Shown here: positions 18,483-26,906 of the stretch, piece by piece
Numbering within the stretch: position 1 is the stretch's first letter
Layout of the letters: every line of letters begins with the position of its first letter
From: Okeania sp. SIO2C9
Lineage (GTDB): Bacteria > Cyanobacteriota > Cyanobacteriia > Cyanobacteriales > Microcoleaceae
Assembly: GCF_010672455.1 (NCBI RefSeq)
Contig: NZ_JAAHGO010000044.1
Location: 5,376 to 69,375 of the forward strand
Length of the DNA stretch: 64,000 nucleotides
Direction of reading: 5' to 3'
Program-made: the position numbers and the translations under genes
The notes under the pieces: model-generated
Database searches by the model: none
What the model was told of the DNA's origin: nothing
Seen by the model: the letters and a program-made list of their open reading frames with translations, nothing else

Positions 18483-18719
18483 TTAGGTAGTATGGTTACT
18501 AATAACTTTTTTAATTTCGGAGAAATTCACCATAGATTCAATTTGATCCATCGTTAGGGTAATCTTAAATTCTTCTTCTAAAGCAGTGATCATTTTGAGA
18601 TTATTTAAGGAATCCCAAGTCTCAGCATTTTCTGGTCCAAATTCATCGGTAATTTCTTCATCATCAATTTCCAAAATATCTGTCATAATTTCTTTGATTT
18701 TATCTTCTAGACTTTCCAT
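18483..18719 (-). CDS. Acyl carrier protein
   Basis: 78 residues, acidic and helical, with the phosphopantetheine site at Ser36-37 in AETWDSLNNLKMI. The sequence around the Ser is closer to free-standing ACPs that serve FkbH-like enzymes than to fatty-acid AcpP, whose motif is DSLDTVE. A good ribosome site (AGGAGAAATTAATG) precedes the ATG. It sits between FkbH (51 bases upstream) and the MaoC-SDR fusion (37 bases downstream). In FkbH systems the ACP carries a three-carbon glyceryl unit taken from 1,3-bisphosphoglycerate. That it does so here is an inference from the neighbour. Confidence 0.93.
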   Translation of the reverse strand: MESLEDKIKEIMTDILEIDDEEITDEFGPENAETWDSLNNLKMITALEEEFKITLTMDQIESMVNFSEIKKVISNHTT

Positions 18720-18770
18720 TAATTTCTCCTTTTTTTTATTAATATATGGAACTTAAGGACGGGGTTTAAA

Positions 18771-20624
18771 TTAAATAATAATTTTAATCCACGAACTATC
18801 AATCAATTTAGCAGATTCTGACTTGAGAATATATTTGTTTGTACCTGTTTGCTGTTTTTCTACTACCTCAAATCCCTGTTGTTCAAAAAAATCTACAACT
18901 GGTTTATTTTTTTTGGTGGGAATGTAGGTGGCGCTAAGTTGCATTTCAGGATGGTTGCTGAGATATTTAGTTTTCAGATGGTTAACGATCGCCGTTTCTA
19001 TTCCTCTACCCATTGCTCTACAACTCATTATCAAACTATCAATGAGCAAATCAGGTTTTTCTCGGAGGTCAACCAGATATAGAGCGATTATACCAATTTC
19101 TCCAAAGTTATCATGGGCGGATATTACAGTCAAGTCATAATTACTATCTTGAAAAAACTGCTCTACTTCTGCCATTGAATAACGAATGGTTGTCAGATTA
19201 AATTGATTGGTTTTGCTAAATAACTGATGCACGCGAGGTAAATCTTCTTCAGTTGCTTCCCAAATCTTAATTTCTGTTCCTAAACTTTCCAAATAGCTTG
19301 CCAGATCTCCAATTTGCTGCTTATGCTCTTCCCGTTGTTTATTTTGGATATACTGAGTAGCTTTGCCTAAATCATCTTGCAAAATTTGGACTTTTTCAAA
19401 CTCATTTAGTTGGTCTAGCAATTCTGAATAAGTAGCAGGATCGGATGGCAATAATATAGTTTTAACTTCTGGCATCATTTGAGTGACTAAACTGCACTCT
19501 GCGGGATTATCGTCTATAAAAACTAGACTATCTGTGCCAATATTTAAGGTAGAGGCAATCTTTTGCAAATTTTCATGCTTACGTTCCCAGTTAATTTCCA
19601 TTGCTGAAAAGTCAGATTTTTTCAGTGGCATTTCTGGTCTTTTTTCAAAAGCTTCTAAAGCATCATTGAGATTATTCTTGCTACAAATTGCCAGTAATAT
19701 TCCTCGGTCTTTAATTGTTTTAATTTTGCGTTGAAATTCTAAAAATGCTTCTGAAACTGGGTCGCCTTGACCGATTTTAATACCCATTACTCCTTCTTCT
19801 CCAACGACTCCTCCCCACAGAGTATTATCTAAGTCGAGTACAAGACATTTTTTGGTATAACCTTTAATTGCTTTTATATATCTAATTAATTCCCTGGCAA
19901 TAGTTGGGAGAAAATTTTCTCGCCATTCCATTTTGGCGATATAATACATTTTTGCATTCTGGACTTGCTCTTTACCAAACCTTGAAGCTAATCGTTCAAG
20001 ATCAAAAAGATGTACCCTTGACTCTTTTTTTAGTAAACGCAGGAGTGCCAGATTTAATTCCAAATAAAATTCTGATTCTCCATATTCCTGATTCAGGTCA
20101 GCAATACCAGTTTTATAAAAACTTGGTTGTAGAAAGTTACTGATCAGAATATTTGCACTGGTTTGATTAAGTGCCACTTTTAGCCAATCTGATATATGTG
20201 AAATAATAAAATTTAAACTATTTTTTCTTTCATCTACAGATAAGCTTGAATACTCATAATATATTTTTGGCTGTAACTCTCTGAGAGATATATCTAAATA
20301 AATTAAATCAGGATTATAGTTAATTAGGGGAGAATTAGGATTGAGTAATTCCTGAAAATATTGCTGATAGCTACCAATATATTCTCCAGCAATTATTCCT
20401 TCATAAGCAGAGAAAACATTAACATAAGAAGGCAAAGGTTCAATTGTGTAGTTTCCTAGATAGGCAATTTTAAATTCTGGTTTCTCAGATAGTTTTTTGA
20501 TACTTTTATCAATTAAGCTAATTTCTGTACTTTTAATGTCTGAAAAATCTACTTGCTTAATTAGATCGACTAATTCCTCAAGAGAATTTGCTTGTTTCAA
20601 AAGTTGCTTAAGATTTTTATCCAT
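18771..20624 (-). CDS. FkbH-like HAD/GNAT enzyme loading a glyceryl unit on ACP
   Basis: 617 residues. Residues 1-250 form an N-terminal region, perhaps of the SGNH-like fold seen in the longer FkbH proteins. From about 258 comes the HAD domain: LVLDLDNTLWGGVVGEEG carries the two catalytic Asp, KIKTIKDRGILLAICSKN is motif II, and LVFIDDNPAE is motif IV. The C-terminal 170 residues look like a GNAT acyltransferase (TNQFNLTT, then MSCRAMGRGIE). Known family role: FkbH takes 1,3-bisphosphoglycerate, removes phosphate and attaches glyceryl to an ACP, giving units such as hydroxymalonyl- or methoxymalonyl-ACP. It starts the operon FkbH-ACP-MaoC/SDR-hexapeptide transferase. No PKS or NRPS is within the window, so a glycan or lipid end product is more likely (inference). 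Confidence 0.92.
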   Translation of the reverse strand: MDKNLKQLLKQANSLEELVDLIKQVDFSDIKSTEISLIDKSIKKLSEKPEFKIAYLGNYTIEPLPSYVNVFSAYEGIIAGEYIGSYQQYFQELLNPNSPLINYNPDLIYLDISLRELQPKIYYEYSSLSVDERKNSLNFIISHISDWLKVALNQTSANILISNFLQPSFYKTGIADLNQEYGESEFYLELNLALLRLLKKESRVHLFDLERLASRFGKEQVQNAKMYYIAKMEWRENFLPTIARELIRYIKAIKGYTKKCLVLDLDNTLWGGVVGEEGVMGIKIGQGDPVSEAFLEFQRKIKTIKDRGILLAICSKNNLNDALEAFEKRPEMPLKKSDFSAMEINWERKHENLQKIASTLNIGTDSLVFIDDNPAECSLVTQMMPEVKTILLPSDPATYSELLDQLNEFEKVQILQDDLGKATQYIQNKQREEHKQQIGDLASYLESLGTEIKIWEATEEDLPRVHQLFSKTNQFNLTTIRYSMAEVEQFFQDSNYDLTVISAHDNFGEIGIIALYLVDLREKPDLLIDSLIMSCRAMGRGIETAIVNHLKTKYLSNHPEMQLSATYIPTKKNKPVVDFFEQQGFEVVEKQQTGTNKYILKSESAKLIDSSWIKIII

Positions 20625-20733
20625 GTTTCTTATATCTCTAAATAAAATACTGAATATTTAACCTAATTCTGAAAATTTTTAATAGCCTTTTTTCATACGG
20701 GCTATATATTCCCGATCTATATATGGTCTCTGC

Positions 20734-21768
20734 CTAAGTCCTAATTTTATTCCTTATCAGCATAGAGATTTTTCTGATTTTTAACTGAACTTCATAGTTA
20801 ATCTGTTTCCTTAAAAGCGGTACAAAAAGCTTACGCAAATAGCGAAAAATATTGTCTTCATAGAAGAAAATAATTTTTTCATGTATTCCAATTTCAGTTT
20901 TTCCAGATGTTTCTAATTGATACCCATAAATCTTTAAACCATCCCCTGCAATAGACTCAAAAATTTCAATTTCTCGCTTTGTAAGTTTTTTTCTAAAAAT
21001 ACCTATTTTTTGGTTGGAGATAGGTTTATTAAGGGAATCAAAAAGAGGATCTGATTTATAATAGAACATTCTCCTTTCTGTTTCTGGTATATTCGAGGAG
21101 TTTACAGTTTCAGCGTCCTCTTCAAGAAAATCAAATATTTTCTTTACCTGATTTTCTAAATCTAGAACTAAATCTTCGTAATGAATTTCTAGGAATTGAT
21201 CGGAATTTATAGTTTTCTTGAATTCGTCAAAAGTAAGAATGTATTTTCTCCATCTATGTGCTATTCCATAAATACTCTTTGGACCAATAAAAACTCTTTT
21301 CAAGGATTCAGTTACGTCCCTGCCATCTCTTATTAGGTGGATAAATTTTGCCTCTGGAAATAATTTATGAATTTCTTTTAAATAGAATGTATTCTGCGGA
21401 GTCTTATCTCCCCATCGATTCTTACCTACTTTTTTAGCAGAAAGTTCAAAAAGCAAGGAAATCACACCCTTCACTGAGGTGATTTTAAGTTGACTACAAA
21501 AATCGATTACTGATATTTCTAAACCCCACTCTTTAATAGATAGATCCTGTAGAATATCCTTGACAAAAAGGTAAAGATTAGAGTCTTTTTTCAGGTCTCC
21601 ATAATAATCAAATATATCCGAAAAACGTCCAAAGATATGACTTTCTGGAGGAATAATAATATTAGGGTGGGCATCTATAAGAATTTGAAGCAAAGTTGTA
21701 CCTGAACGTGGAGAACCTACAATAAAGAATGGTGTTTCTAGATTTTGCGAAATTGTCTTTTGTGTCAT
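20734..21768 (-). CDS. Sulfotransferase family protein (PAPS-dependent), intact paralogue
   Basis: 344 residues from the ATG at 21768 (an upstream TTG frame adds eleven residues). The phosphosulfate loop lies near residue 16 (VGSPRSGTTLLQILIDAHPN) and the 3'-phosphate motif near residue 136 (IHLIRDGRDVTESL). GDKTPQNTFYLKEI near residue 115 is the substrate or base region. It is the intact version of the decayed gene at 11183-12223. The C-terminus is basic and helical. It follows FkbH on the same strand with a 110-base gap and could form the promoter-proximal gene of that operon. The substrate is unknown; sulfation of an extracellular polysaccharide or of the FkbH-derived product is possible. 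Confidence 0.88.
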   Translation of the reverse strand: MTQKTISQNLETPFFIVGSPRSGTTLLQILIDAHPNIIIPPESHIFGRFSDIFDYYGDLKKDSNLYLFVKDILQDLSIKEWGLEISVIDFCSQLKITSVKGVISLLFELSAKKVGKNRWGDKTPQNTFYLKEIHKLFPEAKFIHLIRDGRDVTESLKRVFIGPKSIYGIAHRWRKYILTFDEFKKTINSDQFLEIHYEDLVLDLENQVKKIFDFLEEDAETVNSSNIPETERRMFYYKSDPLFDSLNKPISNQKIGIFRKKLTKREIEIFESIAGDGLKIYGYQLETSGKTEIGIHEKIIFFYEDNIFRYLRKLFVPLLRKQINYEVQLKIRKISMLIRNKIRT

Positions 21769-21903
21769 AATCTTAGAATTGTTTTTGTAAGTAACTCCCA
21801 AATAGTTGTTAAGTCAACTATCCTATGCAATTTTTAAATATAATAATAATGAGTTATTAACTATATCTTCATACACCAACTTGAAATCATGATTGCTTGC
21901 TAA

Positions 21904-21998
21904 AGTTTTCAGGAGGATTACGCAGGATGGCACACCTACAACACTAGCATATTCTGGAATATCCTTCGTTCCTATAATAGATCCTTTACCAAAGGAAT
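21904..21998 (-). pseudogene. C-terminal scrap of a hexapeptide acyltransferase
   Basis: Thirty-one codons are open and read FGKGSIIGTKDIPEYASVVG, then VPSCVILLKTL, the usual end of acetyltransferases of the NeuD/WbbJ type (compare the common GAGSVV, KDIP, VVGVPAK). There is no start and no upstream repeat region. It is a deletion scar between the sulfotransferase and epimerase genes. Confidence 0.5.
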
Positions 21999-22147
21999 TT
22001 TGTCAATTTTTTGCACTTCTTGAGGAACTGTCATTGTTAATCCTATAGTTAAATCAGTTATCAGTTATCAGCAGTAAATATTGAGAAGGGGATTTAAAAC
22101 CCAAGCTCAAAAAGATGATAGAAGACTAGAAAATATTATTCCCTCTG

Positions 22148-23194
22148 TTACTTTTTGCCTGATTTAGAAAGTAAAATCCAACCATTATCTAAATACGATT
22201 GAGCTTCTTCTTTTAATCCTTCTTCATTTGAATAAGCAGTCACAAACCCTAATAACTTGCTCATTTTTGTTGTATTAAATGAGCGGTCTTTCGTATAAAA
22301 TGCTAACCTCCTTCTGTATATAGGTGGTTCAATTCCTAAAGGGCGACAAATAAATTCTAAAATGTCTCCAAGTGCAAATACAGGAGCTGTAGGGAACTGC
22401 AAAAATTTTGCCGAAACTCCATAATATTCACTGATAATTTTTACCATATTTTTAAATGTCATAGCTTCAGAACTACTACCACAGATAAAAACATCTCCTA
22501 CTGCTTGGGGATGAGTTGCAGTTAATATAAAAAAGTTAGTTAAATCATCAACATGAATAAAATGTACTAAATTATTACCATTTCCAATGACTGGTACTCT
22601 GCCTTTAGCTACCCATTTGAAAATTTTTAACAGTCTTTTGTCTCCTGGACCGTATATCATAGCTGGTCTGACTATGGTAACTGGTAATCCTTCTTCTTCC
22701 CCAAATTTTTTAATCCAAATTTCTCCCTCTAATTTAGTTTCTTGATAAATATCTCCTGGCTTCATGGGAGAGTTTTCATCACCAGGCGGATTTTCTATAT
22801 GACCATGAATTCCTATAGTAGAAACGTGAATAAAACGTTGAAAATTTGGTTGTTTTAACGCTGCTTTTGCTAATAGTTGGGTGCTTAAAACATGAACATT
22901 GTGATAAACATTATCGGCAGATTTTGCTTCCCGAAATGGAGTCGCCATGTGAAATATATAGTTAACTCCTTTCACCGCTTCATCTATTAAATTTTGGTCA
23001 AAAACATCTCCTTGAAGCCATTTTATTGGCATTCCTGTAAAGGGTTTTAAGTTTGAAGTTGGACGAGCGATCGCTACTACTTCTATCCCTTGTTTAACTA
23101 ATTTATTTACTAGCACTGAACCTGTAAATCCTGTTGCACCAGTTATTAAAATGCGGGAGTTTGGTGGGAGTTTATATTTAAAGTCTTTCTCCAT
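22148..23194 (-). CDS. NAD-dependent epimerase/dehydratase (extended SDR)
   Basis: 348 residues. The N-terminal Rossmann site is ILITGATGFTGSVLV (residue 14 on). A cofactor-specifying stretch, VVAIARPTSN, is near 38, GDVFD is near 62, and HVSTIGIHG near 128 supplies the Ser/Thr. The catalytic Tyr-x-x-x-Lys is in IYQETKLEGE near 154, followed by VRPAMIYGPGDKRLL near 176. This is the 3-beta-HSD/sugar epimerase group, which oxidises or epimerises a nucleotide sugar or a hydroxylated lipid. All key residues are present and the length is normal. It is followed closely by the C-terminal scar of a lost methyltransferase. The exact substrate is not clear. Confidence 0.87.
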   Translation of the reverse strand: MEKDFKYKLPPNSRILITGATGFTGSVLVNKLVKQGIEVVAIARPTSNLKPFTGMPIKWLQGDVFDQNLIDEAVKGVNYIFHMATPFREAKSADNVYHNVHVLSTQLLAKAALKQPNFQRFIHVSTIGIHGHIENPPGDENSPMKPGDIYQETKLEGEIWIKKFGEEEGLPVTIVRPAMIYGPGDKRLLKIFKWVAKGRVPVIGNGNNLVHFIHVDDLTNFFILTATHPQAVGDVFICGSSSEAMTFKNMVKIISEYYGVSAKFLQFPTAPVFALGDILEFICRPLGIEPPIYRRRLAFYTKDRSFNTTKMSKLLGFVTAYSNEEGLKEEAQSYLDNGWILLSKSGKK

Positions 23195-23222
23195 ATTTTT
23201 TATTTATATAATCACCTAAAGT

Positions 23223-23275
23223 TTAATTTTTAGAGAATTTGGCAATCACAGGATAACCAAATAAACTGGTTAATC
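23223..23275 (-). pseudogene. C-terminal scar of a methyltransferase gene
   Basis: Seventeen codons read LTSLFGYPVIAKFSKN and a stop, nearly identical to the end of the broken methyltransferase at 24026-24710 (LTSLFGSPVIAKFTQKN). Only the tail is left. It marks a second, almost fully deleted copy of that gene. Confidence 0.6.
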
Positions 23276-23998
23276 CTATTTAATTATAACAGCCACAGTA
23301 AAGCTATATTCACAATACCCTAAATACTCATAGTTCAATCCTCTATCAACTATAAATTCCTGAAAAGCTTTATATTCGTGATTTTTCCAACCAGGATAAT
23401 TAAAATATTCATCGAACTGAATAACTGTTCCTTGAACAATTCGATCGCCTAAAATATCGAATATAGTTTTGGTTGAAGAATAAATATCGCAGTCTATATG
23501 TAAAAATGCTACTACATCCGTATAAGTTGCCAGAAATTCTGGTAAGGTTTGATCAAACCAACCTGCATGAAGCTGAACATTCTTCCTGACGTTAGGAAGT
23601 TTACCACCTGCTGAAAAACTGTGCTTACCGAAATTGCCAAACCAAGGATCTGGCAATCCCTCAAACGAATCAAATCCATGTATAGTTTCGTCAATATGAT
23701 TGGCAATAAAATTGATTGATTTAGCTTGCCAACCACAGCCAAATTCTAAAAACAAACCATTTACGTTTACTTTTGACAAACTCAGTTTTAACAATTGATT
23801 GCGAGTTTGAAAGTAAGGTATGGTCAGCATATTTTTTTCAACATAATCAGCAGTTTCTAATGCTGCCTTTCGATACAAATAAGCCCAGATATTTTGAGAA
23901 TCCTTGCCTGTTATTTTAGCAATTAGTAAACTCTTGATTTTTGATAATAAATTCTGAATACCTCTTAAATTAATTTTGAGATTGTTTAGTATTTCCAT
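23276..23998 (-). CDS. SAM-dependent methyltransferase, TylF/Methyltransf_24-like
   Basis: 240 residues. The SAM-binding loop is FLEFGCGWQAKSINFIA near residue 79, then HGFDSFEGLPDPWFG near 100. An Asp-rich metal site, FLHIDCDIYSST, is near 161 and IQFDEYFNYPG near 188. The order of motifs is the same as in the TylF-like protein at 14960-15688, but the two are only distantly related. It probably methylates a sugar hydroxyl or a small polar acceptor. The start ATG at 23998 is clear. On either side lie scars of another methyltransferase, so this part of the island has been rearranged. Confidence 0.82.
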   Translation of the reverse strand: MEILNNLKINLRGIQNLLSKIKSLLIAKITGKDSQNIWAYLYRKAALETADYVEKNMLTIPYFQTRNQLLKLSLSKVNVNGLFLEFGCGWQAKSINFIANHIDETIHGFDSFEGLPDPWFGNFGKHSFSAGGKLPNVRKNVQLHAGWFDQTLPEFLATYTDVVAFLHIDCDIYSSTKTIFDILGDRIVQGTVIQFDEYFNYPGWKNHEYKAFQEFIVDRGLNYEYLGYCEYSFTVAVIIK

Positions 23999-24025
23999 AT
24001 TTATCTCCTCTTCTAAATATATCTA

Positions 24026-24710
24026 TTATGTAGATTCAATATCTTTATGAATCCAGAGATTTTTCTGGGTAAATTTTGCAATCACAGGAGAACCAAATAA
24101 ACTGGTTAATCAGATTAACAGGATTAACTTTTCTAATCCTGAAGAAATGTCGGGAAATTTTAAAGTCCGATGAACTACCATTGGCATAAAAAATTGCGGA
24201 TAGCGCTCTGTTTGTTTGAAATCCCTAGATTTCAAATAATCTATAATTTCCGATTCTTGATAACAAGTAAATGGTCTAGTATTACCTTCCAAACCTTTCT
24301 TCAATTTAAACAACTAGGGAGTAAGATAATTTACACTTCTTACTATCGGGTAATCAATAATTAGTGATTTTTTTGCCACCCTAGCTAATTCAGTTAAAAA
24401 TTTATGCCATTGAGTTACATGAGCCAGAAATCTATAACTAATTACTACATCAAAAGCATCATTTGGATAAGGCAAGTCTAAAACATTCCCTACTTGAAAT
24501 GAGCAAAGATTAGCATCTACAAATTTTTTAATTCTTGCCTGACAAATCTACGTCAAGTATTTTCCCATTGGGATAGGGAGCTAACATTGTTAAGGTTGCT
24601 TCCTCTTGTACTTTCAATAACCAAGCACCAATATCTCCTGCAAAACGGGAAGCATAATCATCGGAAGATGTTTCTACATCTGCTGTTTCTGGAAAATTAG
24701 TAGTAACCAT
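24026..24710 (-). pseudogene. Broken class I SAM methyltransferase
   Basis: The frame opens at 24710 (MVTTNFPETADVETSSDDYA) and reaches the SAM motif as KILDVDLSGKN followed by a stop, where ILDVGGGHG would be expected. Out-of-frame pieces between 24330 and 24527 read as DLPYPNDAFDVVISYRFLAH and LIIDYP, the next methyltransferase motifs. Then 24110-24313 is open again (ESEIIDYLKSRDFKQTERYP) and after one more shift the tail LFGSPVIAKFTQKN ends at 24026. At least three breaks are present. The intact ancestor would have had about 225 residues. Confidence 0.8.
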
Positions 24711-24788
24711 ATTTTATATTTCATTCTATCTATGATTTAGCAGCTTTAATTTATTGCCTTAGTAGTAATAAAAACTTCTATGATAAGT

Positions 24789-25475
24789 CTAATTTTTTTT
24801 ATTTCTAGCTTTGAGGTAGAAGTTTGTTCTCAAGAATTGAGGTAACTTATCTGGGTTTACTAATCCTAACATTAAAACTCCTAAGTCTCCCATATACCTT
24901 TTTACTTTCATTTTAAAAAAATCCGTAACAACTGGAATGTCGTAAAATTTTATTTCCTCAAAATTGTTATTGTTAAATCTTCTGATGATTGACCAATAGC
25001 TATGTAATGAACAATGATCGGATTGCCACTTTGTAAAGCTTCTCCGTCTAATTGTTTCAAAAATAACATTTGTCAATTTATTTGGTGTCTGTATTAAATA
25101 AAAACCTTGATTTTTCAAAACTCTACTTACTTCTTGCAAGTGTTTGTCAGAATCTGGAATATGCTCAAAGACATCAAAGCTTATTACTACATCAAATAAA
25201 TTATCAGCAAATGGTAAAACTTCATTATCAACTTTCTCTAAGGGTAATTTTCCATATTGTTTTTTGCTCTCTTCTATTCTAGAATTATTTACTTCCAAAC
25301 CTCTTATATCATAATCTCTTTTATAAAAATAGTTCAGCAAGCTGCCATTACCACTACCTATTTCTAGAATTTTTGTCTTTTTTTCTATCAAACCTGTTTC
25401 ATTTAAGAAGCGAATATTTGCTTCAAGATTGCCAAATTCTTTTCTGTTATCAAAATTCTCCATAACATTGTTCAT
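24789..25475 (-). CDS. Methyltransferase type 11 (SAM-dependent)
   Basis: 228 residues from the ATG at 25475 (an upstream TTG is less likely). Motif I is TKILEIGSGNGSLLNYF near residue 32, followed by IRGLEVNN with the acidic residue that binds the ribose. Motif II/III is DNLFDVVISFDVFEHIPD near residue 90, then YLIQTPNKLTNVI. This is a standard small-molecule or lipid/sugar methyltransferase of the Methyltransf_11/UbiE-like group. The C-terminal 60 residues are basic and may bind membrane. It lies 39 bases downstream of the PHP-like gene on the same strand, in a run of four closely spaced genes (24789-26886). Confidence 0.85.
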   Translation of the reverse strand: MNNVMENFDNRKEFGNLEANIRFLNETGLIEKKTKILEIGSGNGSLLNYFYKRDYDIRGLEVNNSRIEESKKQYGKLPLEKVDNEVLPFADNLFDVVISFDVFEHIPDSDKHLQEVSRVLKNQGFYLIQTPNKLTNVIFETIRRRSFTKWQSDHCSLHSYWSIIRRFNNNNFEEIKFYDIPVVTDFFKMKVKRYMGDLGVLMLGLVNPDKLPQFLRTNFYLKARNKKN

Positions 25476-25514
25476 CGTTCCATTTTTATCCCTAATTAAC
25501 AACTTTTTATTCTG

Positions 25515-26342
25515 CTAATTTTTGTTGCCATCTCTAATCGCTAACTGGTTACGAATAAACCTAAATGGTGTTTCTAGGACACCGTAAGGTTGAACTAAAG
25601 TAGTAGGGTTTAATAAAATTTGTTTCATACTTTTTCCTGGTTCTGCCAAATTTAATTCACTCTCAACCATAAACCCAAAACTTCCTGGTCGTGAATATTC
25701 AGATTTTAGAGGTAGAGGGTCTGTTCCTGGCAACACTTTCCATCCCTTCTGTTCAGCTAGTTGAAAATAAGATGGTCTAGACCAAAAATTAGGACGACCG
25801 CTATTATCACCAAAATATACCATGGGAATGCTGTCTGAATTTAATAATTTTTGTAAAATTTTGCCTCTTTTCCCTAACCATTTTCCTACTCCCCAAGGCA
25901 ATACGGGTATGCCTCCTTTTGATACTATATTTTCGATAGTAGTTTCTATAGTTAAACCATCTGCAAATTCACTATCTGAAATTAAGGCTAAAACTTCTAA
26001 TTTTTCTGCTGTTACAATTTGGCGACCAGCAATTATAAATATTTTTTGATTATTGTTATTAACGGCATAAATTGATAGTGATTCTTGAGTAATAGCAAAT
26101 TTCCAGTTATTAATTTGTTGAGATTTTTTTGCATACTCTAATAATTTGCTAAATTCAAAATCACCAGGCATTTCTGTCAAAAATATCAAAAAAATTGAAT
26201 TATCAATATCGGTTTGTGTTTGAGATACTTTCTGAAAGTTTGCTAGGGAGGCGTTCAAGAGTTGGTCAATTTCAAAACATCTATGAATATGCACATGAGC
26301 ATCTGCAATAATTTTTTGACTTATTTTTACTGGACTATTCAT
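25515..26342 (-). CDS. PHP-like putative metal-dependent hydrolase
   Basis: 275 residues from the ATG at 26342. The N-terminus reads IADAHVHIHRCFEID, the usual first metal site of PHP and amidohydrolase-type enzymes (His-x-His). Later come GLTIETTIENIVSKGGIPVLPWGVGKW near 150 and VYFGDNSGRPNFW near 185, which resemble the further metal-ligand loops of PHP phosphoesterases. I do not recognise a closer family and the substrate is unknown. The stop of the next upstream gene (26347) is four bases from its start codon, so translation is probably coupled to the DUF457-like gene. The two and the methyltransferase downstream look like one operon. Confidence 0.65.
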   Translation of the reverse strand: MNSPVKISQKIIADAHVHIHRCFEIDQLLNASLANFQKVSQTQTDIDNSIFLIFLTEMPGDFEFSKLLEYAKKSQQINNWKFAITQESLSIYAVNNNNQKIFIIAGRQIVTAEKLEVLALISDSEFADGLTIETTIENIVSKGGIPVLPWGVGKWLGKRGKILQKLLNSDSIPMVYFGDNSGRPNFWSRPSYFQLAEQKGWKVLPGTDPLPLKSEYSRPGSFGFMVESELNLAEPGKSMKQILLNPTTLVQPYGVLETPFRFIRNQLAIRDGNKN

Positions 26343-26346
26343 TGAT

Positions 26347-26886
26347 TTATTCAGAAAATTTGCTAGAACGACAATTCTTCCATAGCCATAATATACTGAC
26401 AATTAATACTGAGTAAGATAATTCCCAAGCAATAAATATAAAATGACTAAGATCAAATACTCCTCTGGAATGATGAACTTGTGGAAACACAGATATTGTT
26501 GATTTAAAAAATGTATCTGTTAAAGGCCACAACAATTGTAAACCTGAACCACCAGCCGTCAATAAATCTAATAGTAAATGAGAACTATAGAGAATAAAAG
26601 TAAATAAGAATATTTTTTTAAATGAAGATTTGCGGAAATAACTAATTAGCCAACCAACTATCAAACTAAAACAAATGGCAAAAATTAAAGTATGGGTAAT
26701 ACCTCGATGAAATCTTTCTCCTGTAATTAATTGGGGAAGAAAATCAAAGTCAGCAAAAATGGCAACAAAAACAGGATAAAAATTACCCAAGCTCCACCAA
26801 TTATATTCATAATCTTTTGATAGTTGTTTGGGTAGAAACTTAGCTACTACATATCCAGAAACTGAGTGAGCAATAGGAGATGGCAT
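26347..26886 (-). CDS. YdjM-like membrane protein (DUF457, metal-dependent hydrolase family)
   Basis: 179 residues. It begins MPSPIAHSVSGYVVAK and continues with FADFDFLPQL near residue 48, RFHRGITHTLIFA near 60 and YSSHLLLDLLTAGG near 97. Together with about four membrane helices these are the conserved His and Asp residues of the DUF457/YdjM family, thought to be membrane-embedded metal-dependent hydrolases. The reaction is unknown for most members. It is cotranscribed with the PHP-like gene (four-base gap) and lies 20 bases after the stop of the GlpD-like gene on the same strand. Confidence 0.85.
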   Translation of the reverse strand: MPSPIAHSVSGYVVAKFLPKQLSKDYEYNWWSLGNFYPVFVAIFADFDFLPQLITGERFHRGITHTLIFAICFSLIVGWLISYFRKSSFKKIFLFTFILYSSHLLLDLLTAGGSGLQLLWPLTDTFFKSTISVFPQVHHSRGVFDLSHFIFIAWELSYSVLIVSILWLWKNCRSSKFSE

Positions 26887-26906
26887 AATTCAAATTAAAT
26901 TGCATT

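Noticed and set aside
16823-20624. Polyketide or nonribosomal peptide cluster
   Set aside because: FkbH and an ACP are present, but there is no ketosynthase, adenylation or condensation domain in the window.
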